Source of the DNA: Sipunculus nudus
Taxonomy: Eukaryota; Annelida; Sipuncula; Golfingiida; Sipunculidae
Reading direction: 5' to 3'
Assembly (NCBI GenBank): GCA_026874595.1
Contig: CM049311.1
Location: forward strand, 42,225,676 to 42,289,675
Length of the DNA: 64,000 nt
Shown here: positions 21,148-32,678 of the stretch, in pieces
Numbering within the stretch: position 1 is the stretch's first letter
Layout: each line of letters begins with the position of its first letter
Notes under the pieces: generated by a model
Told to the model about the DNA's origin: nothing
Database searches by the model: none
Seen by the model: the letters and a program-made list of their open reading frames with translations, nothing else
Program-made: the position numbers and the translations under genes

Positions 21148-21845
21148 CAAACCCAACCCACCAAGTGTTATGCAGTAATTGTTATTGTTTTCACTGTATC
21201 TCCTTAATTGTAATGCTGTTTCCACTCCGATATGCAAAAACTTTCCTTGAAAAAATAATTCAAGGTGTAATCCAGAAGATGCAATGTTGTGTAATGTAGC
21301 ATTTTTAAAGAAATCAATTTTCTTTTAAATGATTTTAACAAATATAATTGAACCCATCAGTATGCTTAAATTATTATAAAATATGAAGCACATTATGGAT
21401 AAATAAAGACACAATTAAAAATTGTGAAATCTAAATCAAGTATTATTTTTAGATATTTATTGTTTTGCAGATGTAAAAGATATATTTTTGTGGTAAAAAA
21501 TAAATAAACATTTGTATGCATGATGTGGTGTTATCTGACAAGATTGAGATTTATGATGATGCAATTGAGAATTATGAATCAACTTTTATATTCAGATATA
21601 TATGTTGAATTGGAAATGTATAGAAATATAAACTTAAACTAGAAAATAATTGATGTGATAAAAAAATGAGGATTTAATACAAACATTTGTTCATTATTTT
21701 CCTGCCTCAGCAGAATTTGAGATCAGGCTTTGTTTGCCCTGTTTTATGTTGTTAATTAGCTATATTTCAACTGTATACATTTCATAAAAAAAAATACATA
21801 TATATTTAATAATATATATTATACAAAAAAATAGATTCAATTGAA

Positions 21846-22060
21846 CAAATGTGTAAACTACTGAAATGTCAACAGTTAATGGAAAAACCAACTAATGATC
21901 ATGGTAATAGTACAGATCATTTGTTCACAAACTGCTCACATGCTTTAGTTTCAACATTAGGAAACACATGGTCAGGTCACAAAATATTTTTTGCAACAAT
22001 TTCTTGCTCATCAATACAAACCAATCATATAAACCAACCATGGCCTTTATTACCTCTTCC
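21846..22060 (+). pseudogene. Endonuclease-like C-terminal fragment inside F1
   Basis: A frame at about 21849-22020 gives LLKCQQLMEKPTND, then STDHLFTNCSHALVSTLGN and TWSGHKIFFATIS. The order (I/T)DH-x-(F/Y)TN followed by a W-S-x-H-K block is the end of the exonuclease-endonuclease-phosphatase fold found in CR1-like LINEs and at the C-terminus of Helentron proteins. It lies about 100 bp inside the element's 3' end and is in the element's own orientation. A degenerate homologous piece lies at about 49440-49640. It is a relic: no start and no upstream part. Confidence 0.55.
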
Positions 22061-22164
22061 TCTTACACTTTATTTCCATTTGATATTATTTAAGATTTTT
22101 ACCTTTAAGGTTAACGTCAGCTGAGCACAGTGACCCATAGGTCCCTTGTTTTATTTTGGCCTAA

Positions 22165-23328
22165 GTCACCTGATTTTTTTTATTTCCAGGTATTGATGAT
22201 GGTATTGGATGTCTCAAAAATGTAGAGGTGAAACTTATAATGACTGCACAGTAACCTCTGTTGCTCTTCAACACAGCAGAATTCTGTTTCACATCCATGA
22301 CCATGTTGCAAAATAGTTAGACAAACTCCTCATGGCAGACATTATTGAAAAAGTCAGTGGACTCACTAAGTGGGTATCCCAAATTGTGACCCCACCAAAA
22401 CCTAAAAGTCCAAATGAAATCCGTCTTTGCTTTGATATGAGAGATGCCAACAGAGCAATTTTAGGACCTGCAATGTCAACCCAACAATTGATGAGTTGGC
22501 AACTTAGCTCCAAGGTGCCACTGTATTCAGTAAAATAGATCTTCAGTCAGACCATCAACTGATGCTTGAGCCCTCCAGTTGCTATATCACCACATTTTCC
22601 ACATATCTGGGCCTGTTTTGGTATAAGCTACTAGAGTTTTGGAATCAATTCCGCTGCCGAGGAGTTTCAGTATGAAATACAAACCTTCCTTGATGACATC
22701 AGTAGTTCCAAAAATGTAAGTGATGACATTATCATCTTTTGAAAGAACAGTGCGGAGCATGATCGTGCAATGTAGAACATGATGAGAACTTCACATAGTC
22801 ACAGCCTCACAATCATTGCCAAGAAATGCAAAATTGCAGTTCCAAAACTAGAGTTCTTTGGATATGTATTCAGCTCAGAAGACTTAGCACCTGACCCCCA
22901 GAAAGTAAAGGCCTTGAAAGAGGCACCGAAACCAGAAAACACATCAGAGGTGAGGTCATTCCTGGGTATGGTCCAGTACAATGCACGGTTGATCAAATCT
23001 TTTGCCAGTCTGACCGAGCCACTTTGACAACTTACCAAGCAGCAGGCTAGGTGTTCATCAGGTCCTACCAAGGAGGTTGCATTTCAGGCCATACAGAACT
23101 CTCTTTCTAAACTCTCAACCATAACATACTTTGGTCCAAAAAAAACCCTCGGACATCAAAGTTGGCCAGTTGGCCTTGGTGCCATTCTTGGGCAAGACAA
23201 AGGACCCATTGCCTATGCAAGTAGAACACTATCCGAGGTAGAACAATATTATTCACAGACAGAATGCTAGGCCTTAGGCATCGTGTGGGCATGTGATCAC
23301 TTTCACATGATGCCACAACATTCCAGCA
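22165..23328 (+). pseudogene. pol: Reverse transcriptase and RNase H relic of gypsy A
   Basis: The reading that was cut at 6890 resumes here. Blocks in order: VSGLTKWVSQIVTPPKPKS, IRLCFDMRDANRAI, VSDDIIIF (the DD pair of the polymerase site, about 22714-22738), FFGYVFSSEDLAPDPQKV, EVRSFLGMVQYNARLI, then RNase H blocks GLGAILGQDKGPIAYASRTL, YYSQTE and GIVWACDHFH. At least six stops or frame changes are present. The reading ends abruptly at 23328, where a 180-bp fragment of F1 begins; integrase and the 3' LTR are absent. Confidence 0.85.
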
Positions 23329-23510
23329 TCCCTGCTGTGACAGGTGTACAGTTATTCTTATGTCAACTCCCCTCCCCCCTTCAATCATATCAACCATCCA
23401 TCATCTATTATTACCTGTTCCTCTCAGACTTTATCTCCATTTGATATTATTTTAGATTTTACCTTCAAGGTCAGCTTCAGCTGAGCACAGTAACCCATAG
23501 GTCCCTTGTT
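23329..23510 (+). mobile_element. F1 3'-end fragment
   Basis: The sequence from CCCTGCTGTGACAGGTGTAC to the F1 terminus (CAGCTGAGC ... CCCATAGGTCCCTTG, ending about 23508) matches 21076-22148 of the long F1 copy with a large internal gap. It lies at the point where gypsy A is broken off. Confidence 0.65.
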
Positions 23511-24215
23511 GACTGTTGAATTTAATAGGGTAGCATGTATATCACAAGTACAAAGAAGTACAAGCATCAATGAAACAAATATTACTCCTGAAATACTGGC
23601 ATGGATTGCAGTAAAATAATTTTAGGTGTTTGATATGAATTCAAACCCATCTTGAGCTGCACAGATGTATGAAACCCAAAACAATTGTACTCTGTACCAC
23701 AAGTCTTGTAAATGATTTAGCTATCTGAAATGTATAAATATGCCCATTTTCTATCTGATATGGCAAACCCCTCTTGAAAAATAATCAGGGATATACATGG
23801 TGCAAAAATTATTGTAGGTAGCCCCATTGGTCTTGAATAGGATGAAGCTATCCTAAATGTAGAATTAAATAAATTTTCAGAATTATATAGCAAATTCTGC
23901 CTGAGAAATCAGCAGGGATATACACTATGCAAAAATTAATATTTATTTATGTTCATATGGCTAGTCATTTCCTTTAATACAACATTTAGCTCACTTGAGA
24001 ATTGAAGTTTTGCATATTGTATTTGTCACAGATACTTATTTCATGATGAGTAATACAATAAATTTTATAGATTACTTGAAACTTTTTTTAAGCATGATAG
24101 ATTGACAGTAATCTTATGTATAATTACTTTAAAGTATTACTCATTGTAGGATCCAAATATGGGATAACTGATATCATATGAATTGATCAATTATATAATA
24201 TGCTTTGATTTTTAG
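23511..24215. other. Unassigned AT-rich stretch
   Basis: No gene or repeat recognised. Two sentences of similar sequence (around ATCAGGGATATACA at 23785 and ATCAGCAGGGATATACA at 23908) suggest a weak old duplication. Confidence 0.4.
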
Positions 24216-24217
24216 TC

Positions 24218-24637
24218 CACTGCATGCATTTGCATTGCTACAATGCATGCATATTGCATTAAGGGTGGTTTTAGGATTCCTTTCTTGCTTAAGGATATTT
24301 TCCTTGAGTAAGTAAATATTCCTTAAACATTTGGAAAAATATATGAATTTTCTTACCCCACTCCCAAATGACTTAAAACAAGAAAATATTTTTAAGAAAC
24401 TATTCCTTATTTTAAGTCCAATTTTCTTATTTAAGTTAAATTTCCTTGTTTGTTTCTTATTTAAGATAAATTTCCTTGTTTGTTTCCTAGGTCCTAGCAA
24501 GAAAATATTTCTAGTTTTTCAAGTAAAATTTTCTAGATTATATTTAAGGAAATATTTCTTGCCTCACTCCCAAGGATATTTTACTTATATAAAGTTTTTT
24601 TTTTCTCATTATAAGAAAGTGATTTTTGGCAGTGCAT
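24218..24637. mobile_element. Possible small CACTG...CAGTG element
   Basis: The stretch starts CACTGCATGC (about 24220) and ends GATTTTTGGCAGTG (about 24624-24637). Between them AAGAAAATATTT, TTTCCTTGTTTGTTTC and TTAAGGAAATATTTCTTG recur on both strands, giving an internally self-complementary body. CACTG ends would suit a CACTA-type non-autonomous element, but no target duplication was found and the terminal inverted repeat is only about 6 bp. It may equally be another palindromic MITE. Confidence 0.3.
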
Positions 24638-24639
24638 AA

Positions 24640-25653
24640 ACCTTTTGCACTCAAAAACATTAATAAACTCCCCTGAGCTCTTGGACCAATTGTCTGTCGT
24701 CTGTCATCATCGTCCTCATCTATAGGATAATTTTTGAAGGGCTGCATATTTTCTGCAAAAATTTGAAACACTCAATTGTTCATACCAAAATCTTGGAGGA
24801 GTTTGAAAACTGGTGACCTTGACCTTTCACCTTTAAGGTAAAATTGGCCAAAATGTGAAATTTTGGTTAACCCAATAACTTTTGAAGTATTACACTCGTT
24901 GTGCTCAAATTTGGTACATCAATTGTTCCTGCCGAACTTTCATTGGATTTGGAAACCTGGTGACCTGGACCTTTATCTTCATTGTCATATCTGCCAAAAT
25001 ATAAAATTTTTTTAACCCCATCCTCAAGTTTGGCACACCAATTGTTCCTACTGAAATCTCAGACAAGTTCACTAGAACTGGTGAACTTGACCTCCATCTT
25101 CAAGGTCAGATCTCCCAAAATGTGAAATTTTTGTGAACCCCATAACTTTTTGAAGTCCTATATCTTCATGGTCAAATCTGCCAAAATGTAAATTTTTTTT
25201 AACCCCATAACTTTTTAAGTATTTTACATTTTGTCCTCAAATTTTGTACACCAATTGTTCCTACTGAAATCTCAGACGAGTTCTAAAAAACTGGTGAACT
25301 TGACCTTCATCATCAAGGTCAGATCTCCCAAAATGTGAAATTTCTGTGAACCCCATACTGTTGAAGTATTCCACATTTTGTCCTCAAGTTTGGTACACCT
25401 ATTGTTCCTACCAAGTTCTCAGAAAAGTTCGAAACCCGGTGACCTTGACCAGGATCTTCAAGATAAATCAGCCGAATCATAGTTATTGTCTTGTGAATGC
25501 AAAAGCTTTTGAAAGGCTGCATCTTTTTCCTCCAAAATTTAAAACACTCATTGTTCCTACCAAAATCTTGGATCTGTTTGATATCCTGTGACCTTGACCT
25601 TGATCTTCAAGGTCAAATTTATGCAATTCTAGGCTAATTGGAAGTACTGAAGA
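24640..25653. repeat. Degenerate tandem repeat rich in TGACCTTGACC
   Basis: Six or so units of 140-220 bp, each with AATTGTTCCTACCAAAATCT, GGTGACCTTGACCTT and CCAAAATGTGAAATTTTTGT blocks (around 24810, 24950, 25080, 25300, 25440 and 25585). The left edge carries GTCTGTCGTCTGTCATCATC, resembling the microsatellite head of the Helentron-like families, so it is probably the body of another such element whose ends I could not define. Confidence 0.5.
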
Positions 25654-27885
25654 TTTTTAGCTCAGCTGACTGTAAGTCATCTGAGCTATAGCGATCACCC
25701 TTTGTCCGTCGTCCGTCTGTCCGTCTGTCGGGCCGTCCGTCTGTCCGTCCGTCCGTCTGTTAACCTGGCACAAATCTTAACCGCTGGACCTAGAAACTTG
25801 TAACTTGACATTCTGAGAGGCCCTTGAAAAATCGCCTTGGAAACCAGAAATGAGGTCTCTGTTACCCATATCCTTCAGGCTATGGGGCCCCAAAGTACCC
25901 CCCAGAATAGTCAAAAATTTCATACAAAACTTCAATATCTTATTAACTACATCACTGATGGTCATGATTTTTGGCATACATATTAATCATGAGATGTTCC
26001 ATCAGTTCCTGCAGACTGGTGATGCCACCTATATTTTTCGATTCTTTATGAATTGTTTTCTCTATTTTTGAGACCTTTAAAAATGTGAACATCTGTTAAC
26101 AGGGCACAAATCATAAAGACTGGACCTAGAATCTTCATTCTTGAAACAGTGAGAGACCTATGAAAAGTCTCCATGGAAACCCGAAATTAGGTCTCTGTTA
26201 CCCATATCCTTCGAGCTATGGAGCCCCAAAGTACCCCCCAGAATAGTCAAAAATTTCATACAAAAACTTCAATATCTCATTAACTAATCACTGATGGTCA
26301 TGATTTTTTGGCATACATATTGATCATGAGATGTTTCATCAGTTTCTGCAGACTGGCGGTGCCACCTGTATTTTTCGATTCTTTACGAATTGTTTTCTCT
26401 ATTTTTGAGACCTTTAAAAATGTGAACATCTGTTAACAGGGCACAAATCATAAAGACTGGACCTAGAATCTTCATTCTTGACACAGTGAGAGACCTATGA
26501 AAAGTCTCCATGGAAACCTGAAATTAAGCCTTTGTTACCCATATCCTTCGAGCTATGGCACTCCAAAGCACAGCTCGGAATAATGGAAAATTTGATACAA
26601 AAGCTGAAGTATCTGAACAACTAATGCAGAGATCACCATAATTGTTTGCATGGATATTGATCATGGAATGTTTCATCAGTTTCTGCAGACTGGTGGCACC
26701 ACGTATATTAGTTTGGGTTTTTTAACAAATTTTTTTCTCTACTTTTGCAACCTTTAAAGATATGAACATCTGTTAACAGGGCACAAATTGTACAGACTGG
26801 ACCTAGAATCTTCATTCTTGACACACAGGGAGACCCATGAAAAGTCTCAATGGAAAACTGAAATTAGGTTTCTGTTACCCATATCCTTTAAGCTGTATGG
26901 CTCCAAAATACCCCTAAGAATAATGAAAAATTTGATACATAAAACGGCAGTATCTCAATAACTACAACACTGATGGTCATGATTTTTGGCATACATATTT
27001 ACCATCAGTTTCTGCAGACTGGGTGCGCCACCTCTATTTTTTCAAATTTTTTTCTCTATTTTTGAGACCTTAAAGGATGTGGTTATCTGTCAACAGGGTA
27101 CAAATCATAACAATTGGACCCCCAGAATCTTTATTCTTGTCATGCAAGGAGGCCCATGAAAAGTGTCTGTGGAAACCTGAAATTAGGTCTCTGTTTCCCA
27201 TATCTTTCAAGCTAAAGGACTCTGAAGTATCCCTCAGAATAATGAACAATTTGATACAAAAGCTGAATATCTGAACAACTAATGCAGAGATCACCATGAT
27301 TCTTTGGATGGATATTGTTTATGGAGTGTTTCATCAGTTTCTGCAGACTGGTGGTGCCACCTATATTTCATTCAATTTTTCGAATTTTTTTCTTTATTTT
27401 TGAGACCTTTAAGGATTCTGTCATCTGTTTACATGGCACAAACTGTAACAACTGGACCTAGAATCTTCATTCTTGTCATGCAAGGAGGCCCATGAAACGT
27501 GTCTGTGGAAACCTGAAATTAGGTCCCTGTTACCCATATCCTTTAAGCTATAGGACTCCGAAGTATCCCTCAGAATAATGGAAAATTTAATACAAAAGCT
27601 GAAGTATCTGAACAACTAATGCAGAGATCACCATGATTCTTTGCATGCATATTGACCATTAAGTCTTTTTATTAGTTTCTGCAGACTGGTGGAGCCACTT
27701 GTATTTTTTACGCATTTTTTCTCTATTATTGAGATATATAAATACAGACACAATCTTGGCCTGTTGGTTAATCTGTTTGATGCTTCAGTTGAATGGGTAT
27801 ATATACTACCATTCAGATGATAAAATTTCCTTTTGTGAATCTCTTCCCAGTCAGCTGTGCGTCATGACCCATGGGTCACTTGTTT
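25654..27885 (+). mobile_element. Helentron-like element F1, variant body, complete
   Basis: The head is T run + AGCTCAGCTGACTGTAAGTC with the hairpin and the GTCCGTCC microsatellite (25659-25760). The tail is TCAGCTGTGC ... GACCCATGGGTCACTTG, ending at 27882. The body differs from the 34159 copy: it is about four to five units of roughly 330-370 bp with TGTTAACAGGGCACAAATCA, GACCTAGAATCTTCATTC, CTGTTACCCATATCCTT and CTGCAGACTGGTGGTGCCAC. The ends are shared but the interiors differ, as expected for non-autonomous elements built on common termini. No coding capacity. Confidence 0.75.
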
Positions 27886-28597
27886 CTTCAAATATGACAC
27901 ATCAGTTTTTCGTGCCAAAATGTCATCAGAGTTCGAAAAATCGGTGACATTGACCTTGACCTTTAATCTGCTGAAATCTAGATTAATTTTTTTGAGATAT
28001 TGCATATTTTACCCCTAATGTTTTTGGATGCCCTGTAGGAGGAGATATTTATCTGTATTCTAGTTTCAATTTTTTTTAATGCATTTTTATGTCTATTTTT
28101 GAGAACTTCAAATGAAGCAGTTGTCCATTAACAGGGCACAAATCATGAGTGTTGGACCTAGAATCTTCTTACTTGACTTCTTTAGAGTTCCATGAAAAAT
28201 ATTCTTGGAAACTTGAAATTAGGTCAAGGTTACCTATATTTTGCAAATTCAGGGAGAAAGCATGATTTTTTAAGCACCAAGATTGAACACAGATTGTTTC
28301 AATTTTGCCTAAAATCTGCATACATGACTTTCAGGGAGGTCCCTAAAAATCTCCTTGGAAACCTGAAATGTCAGTCTGACCCATTTTCTGCATGCTATGA
28401 GAAAGAACTTGATTTTAACTCTCAGTTAGTCAGGTAGGCACAAATGGAAGCAGCTGCATGTAGAATAAGGTTACTGTAACCTATATCTAAGAGCTACTGG
28501 CAAAATGCATGATTTTGAGTACTCTGGGAGTTTTTTTGCACATTGTTCAATGCTCCTTGAATTCAGCTGAGCGTCATGGCCCATTGGCCACTTGTTA
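27886..28597 (+). mobile_element. F1 variant, 5'-truncated fragment
   Basis: This carries one and a half units of the same body (ATTAACAGGGCACAAATCAT, GGACCTAGAATCTTC at about 28156) and a diverged tail TTCAGCTGAGCGTCATGGCC ... CCACTTG ending at about 28594. The head is missing. Confidence 0.6.
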
Positions 28598-28608
28598 AAT
28601 CTGTCATG

Positions 28609-28930
28609 GAAGCCATCTTGGTTTGTGCCTTTTGTGAGCTTTGGACTCTCTAGATCATTATTTTATTAGATTCCTTGAACCTTAAAACATATGATTAGAT
28701 ACTTTATTTTTAAATTTATCTTGTCTGGAAGCAAAGTTATGATAATTGGAAAATGACGGCCATTTTATGCCATCTTGGATGCCATTTTGGTTTTTGACTT
28801 GTGTGAGCTTTGGACTCTCAAAATTATCATTTTAATTGATTCCGTGTACTTTAAAACATATGATTAGACACTTTATTTATAGTTATGAAAAACTGGAAAA
28901 TTACAGCCATTTTGGACTGCGTCTTGGATT
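28609..28930. repeat. Two-copy tandem repeat of about 175 bp
   Basis: GCCATCTTGGTTTGTGCC with TGTGAGCTTTGGACTCTC, AACATATGATTAGATACTT and GGAAAATGACGGCCATTTT at 28611-28770 recurs at about 28784-28905. Function unknown. Confidence 0.7.
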
Positions 28931-29140
28931 TTGAAGGGGATTTTCGGGGACTTCTAGTATGTGAATCTACACATATTCCTGGACCTATCCTGAAAAATTC
29001 AGGTTATTACCAGCTATATTCAGGATTAGGGTGTATATGAGCTGATGATCTTGGCCTGTGAGGTTCGAGTCCAAGTCTACCTCCTTCAAGTCCAAGTCAT
29101 TTGGAAGCCAAGTCTGAGGCTGATGCAAATCTACATTTAA

Positions 29141-29427
29141 GGCCAAAAAAAAGTTATGGTTCTCAGGCACCGCTGTGTCAATTTAAATCCCCCAAATAAA
29201 AAATTTATATTTTGATTTTCATCTTTCAGGAAGATAAAATAATAGAATTTTGATAAGATTTCCATTGTTATGTACTGCTTTTACCTCTTGAGCAAAGAAA
29301 TTATGTTATTATCATGCTTTTCCCTGATCATATGACATTTTTATCGAAACATACAAAAAAGGTTATAAAAAAATCGCCCACTTGCACTGATTTCTAAAAA
29401 AGTGCATGAACAATACTTTTTTTGGCG
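29141..29427. mobile_element. Complete Harbinger-like MITE, 287 bp
   Basis: Left end GGCCAAAAAAAAGTTATGGT, TCTCAGGCACC; right end AGTGCATGAACAATAC, TTTTTTTGGCG. The ends are imperfect inverted repeats of about 28-30 bp, and TAA flanks both sides (29138-29140 and 29428-29430). The body matches the split MITE at 6893-7213 (TTTGATTTTCA, AGGAAGATAAA, CATGCTTTTCCC, ACATTTTTATCGAAACATAC). Too short to code; it would have been moved by a PIF/Harbinger transposase made elsewhere. Confidence 0.8.
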
Positions 29428-29430
29428 TAA

Positions 29431-29845
29431 TAGAAATTTAAAATGGAAATTTGAAATTATCATGTTTTAACCCTAACAGAAAAAAAGCATAGTTGAAACA
29501 CAGTCAAGAAGCACAGAAAAAGCACTAAAGAAGTATAAATGGAGCATGCTTTAAGCACAGCTGGGGCATATAAAAGCACCATTGAAGCATATTCAGAGTG
29601 TGCTTTAAATGTTACTGCAATTGATATGGCACTTAGAAAATATTTGAGCAGGAGCAGGAGCACAATAAAAGCACAGAGAAAGCAAATTTGGAGCACCGTG
29701 GTGGATTTGTGCTCAGAGGATGCAACAGCAGCTTTGACAATGTGTACATCTGCATCCCCTGGTGCATTGATTTCCGTGCAATCATTTTTCTTCAGTTCAT
29801 TACTTATGAGATTAATAATTCCTTGTTTGTTACAATATCTTGTTA
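29431..29845. other. Unassigned stretch with recurring AAGCAC
   Basis: Both strands stay open for over 100 codons (29460-29858 minus, 29539-29853 plus), an effect of recurring AAGCAC/GAGCA words and few stop-like triplets rather than of recognisable protein. It lies between the MITE and an F1 copy and might be part of the missing 3' LTR of gypsy C, but it does not match the small piece of the 5' LTR that is visible. Confidence 0.3.
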
Positions 29846-31378
29846 ATAAGTGACCCATGGGTGATGACGCTCAGCAGACTGACATGTGACAATATGTCCT
29901 TGCACAGGCAACTAATTACGATAATGTAGGTGGCATCATTGTTCATGTATATTAGCTTAAGTTCATCAAGACCCACAAGCACAACAAATTTTAAGACAAT
30001 CCAACCAGCCTTTCCTGAGGAATCTGGCAATTTGTGTGTATTTTGCATTATTTCTAGGGTGCTCAAACATACCTTAAAACCCTGATAATATAGGTCACAA
30101 TGACCGAATTTCAGGTTTCTGGGGAGAACTTTTGAGGAACTCTCAGGATATCAAGTTAGAAGATTATGGGCCCAATGGTTAGGATTTGTGCCCTACTTTG
30201 GTTTCAAATTTCCAGTTATTCTGAGGGGTGCTTATAAGCCCCATAGCTCAGAGAATATGGGTAACAGAGACCTAATTTCAAGTTTCCAAGGATATTTTTC
30301 ACAGACCTCCTTGGATATCAAATTGAAGATTCTAGGACCATTGGTTACCATTTGTGCATTGTTAACAGATGAACACATCTTAAGAGGTCTAAAAAATAGA
30401 GAGAAAAAATTCGTAAAAATTGAAAAAAATACAGGAGGCGCCACCAGACTGCAGAAACTGATGAAACATTCCATGATCAATATCTATGCAAAGAATCATG
30501 GTGATCAGTGCAATAGTTGTTCAGATACTTGAGCTTTTGTTTCAAATTTTCCATTATTCTGGAGGGTACTTCAGAGCCCTATAGTTCAGAGTTTATGGGT
30601 AACAGAGACCACAGAGACTTTTCATGGGCCCCCTGCATGTCAAGAGAGAAGATTCTAGGTCCAGCAGTTACAATTTGTGCCATGTTAACAGATGACCACA
30701 TCTTAAGAGGTCTCAAGATGAAGAAAAAAATTTGTAAAAATTGAAAAAATATAGGTTGCACCACCAGACTGCAGAAACTGATGAAACATTCATGATCAAT
30801 ATCCATGCAAAGAATCATAGTGATCAATGCAAAAGTTGTTCAGATACTTGAGTTTTGTATCAAATTTTCCATTGTTCTGGGGAGTACTTCAGAACCCCAA
30901 AGCTCAAGAGTTTATGGGTAACAGAGACCTAACTTCAGGTTTCCACCGAGACTTTTCATGGGCCTCTCTGCATGTCAAGAGAGAAGATTCTAGACCCAGT
31001 CGTTAAGATTTGTGCCCTGTTAACTGATGACCTTATCTTTTAAGGTCTAAAAAATAGAGAAAAAAATCGGAAGATTAGAAGATTCTAGAACCAATGGTTA
31101 CAATTTGTGCATTGTTAACAGATGAACACATTTTAAGAGGTCTAAAAAATAGAGAGAAAAAATCGGAAAAAAATTGAAGAATATAGGTAACAGAGACCAA
31201 ATCTTAGGTTTCTAAGGAGACTTTTCATGGATCTCCCTGCATATCAAGAAAGAAGATTCTAGGTCCAGTCGTTACGATTTGTCCCCTGTCAACAGACACA
31301 AGGCCGGATGGCCGGACGGACGACGGACAAAGGGTGATTGCTATAGCTCAGATGACTTACAGTCATCTGAGCTAAAAA
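29846..31378 (-). mobile_element. Helentron-like element F1, variant body, minus strand
   Basis: The head lies at the right edge (31320-31378: microsatellite, AGCTCAGATGACT-tac-AGTCATCTGAGCT, then A run). The 3' end lies at the left edge (29848-29885: reverse complement of CTGCTGAGCGTCATCACCCATGGGTCACTTA). The body has the units of the 25654 copy on the opposite strand (GGAGGCGCCACCAGACTGCA at 30436). About 1.5 kb, complete in outline, inserted at the 3' end of gypsy C. Confidence 0.75.
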
Positions 31379-31500
31379 CAACTCCTTTTTTCTGAAAACT
31401 CTTGTGTCTACATTACAATTACCTACTGAATGTATATCCAGTAGATTACTTAAAGTTTATCCTTGCGCAGGATATATTGTCTGAACGCTTTACTATATAA

Positions 31501-32640
31501 CTAACTAAACTGCATTTCTTCAATCAATCTGCGTGGTCTTGCAACCTTTCTACCACTACTGGTAAGCAACTTGGCCTCGCGCACTTGGGTTTCTGTGGAG
31601 CAACTGGCACTGGTAGGTTTTCAGGCACTGCTTGTTGGTTATTCTGAACTGGCACGTCAAGCTATATATCATCTGAGATAATCTGAAATGATTCAGCAGT
31701 TTTCAGGATATGGCGTCTATTAATTCCGTCGCAATGTCTGTCCATTCTCTAATAACACACGATAAGAATTAGGTGCAACCTACCCTAATACCTTTCCTTT
31801 CTTGCTCCATATTCCATCTCTTTTTCTCCAAACTATATATTTTGGGGTTTTATACGTTTCAAAACTTGAGCATTCCTGTCATAATAGTGCTTGTTTTTCA
31901 CATTCTTTGGTTTAATTGCTTTGCGTCTCTTATAAAGAGCTACATCTGGCAGTCTACTTCTCAGCTTTTGATTCATTAGCATTTCTGCAGGTGACTGTCC
32001 ATTGGCTAACGGAGTTGCTCTGTAGTTCAAGAGAGCTAGATAAGGATCTTCATCATTTTCTTTGGCCTTTTTAACAGTCTCTCAACAATCATCACACCTT
32101 TCTCTGCTTTACCATTGCTTTGAGAGTGTTTTGGGCTAGTAACAATATGTTCAAAACCATAGTACCTGGAAAATTCCTTGAACTTGAGGCTTTCAAACTG
32201 TGTTCCTGAATCAGTCACAACTGTTCTAGAAATCCCATGGCACGCTATTATTGACTTACCAATCATGCACTTGCTGGCCAAATCCTCTTATCTTGCTATC
32301 TCAGGAAAGTTAGATGTATAATCTATAACTAACAGAGAGTCATCACCATGAATTTAAACAAATCTGCTCCCACTTTTGACCATGGCGCTGTAGGAACATC
32401 ATGCTGCTTCAATGGATCTTTAGCTTGTTTGAACCGATATTTCTGACATACGGAGCAACGGCTAACAACATTTTCAATGTGCTGTGTAATGTTCGGCCAA
32501 TACATCAATTTTCTGGCTCTGGCTTGGCATTTCTGTATACCAAGGTGCCCCTCATGGATTTTATCCAGCATATCTGCTCTTATGTCACTCGGAATGACTG
32601 CTTTATTTCCTTTCAGGATCACACCAACTCTCCACGAAAA
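31501..32640 (-). pseudogene. pol: Integrase relic of gypsy C
   Basis: Seen in order on the minus strand: HEGHLGIQKCQARARKLMYW and CSVCQKY (HHCC zinc domain, 32329-32622), PWSKVGADLF (first catalytic D), VVTDSGTQFES (second D), SPKHSQSNGKAEKGV (catalytic E), NYRATPLANGQSPAEMLMNQ, then a basic tail ending SGRKVARPRRLIEEM before a TAG at 31501. Frame breaks lie at about 32300, 32035 and 31830. No chromodomain was seen, in contrast to gypsy B. Confidence 0.85.
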
Positions 32641-32678
32641 TGGTAGTAGGGCTTCAAACTATGAGCTTTGTTATTATT

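Larger units (their letters stand above)
7214..22152 (+). mobile_element. Helentron-like element F1, long copy interrupted by gypsy B
   Basis: The 5' head at 7219 (AGCTCAGCTGACTATAAGTC, hairpin, then the GTCCGTCC microsatellite) begins in the T run of the MITE. The 3' end CAGCTGAGC ... GACCCATAGGTCCCTTG finishes at 22148, also next to T. Gypsy B splits it at 7524/18537: the broken sequence ATAAATATT / CCTCTATATAG is intact in other copies, for example at 19211-19230. Without gypsy B the element is about 3.9 kb. It contains internal repeats of about 600 bp (blocks starting TTAGATGTCCCCAAGATCTC at 7351 and 19047), C runs at about 20299 and 21119, and an endonuclease-like fragment near its 3' end. 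No intact gene. Confidence 0.75.
6893..22161. mobile_element. Harbinger-like MITE split by later insertions
   Basis: The left terminus at 6893 reads GGCCAAAAAAAATTAAAGAT followed by GGTTCTCAGGCACC. The right part has GTGCCTGAGAACCATACC at about 7195-7212 and ends TTTTGGCC at 22154-22161, so the ends are inverted repeats of about 30 bp. A TAA at 6890-6892 is repeated at 22162-22164, a 3-bp target duplication of the type made by PIF/Harbinger elements. The MITE itself is only about 335 bp (6893-7213 plus 22153-22161); everything between is a Helentron-like insertion into its terminal T run. It is inserted in gypsy A. A complete sister copy lies at 29141-29427. Confidence 0.75.

Noticed and set aside
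29460-29858. 132-codon minus-strand frame as a membrane protein gene
   Set aside because: Hydrophobic residues follow from the recurring AAGCAC/GTGCTT words; both strands are open, and no start context or homologous pattern was seen.
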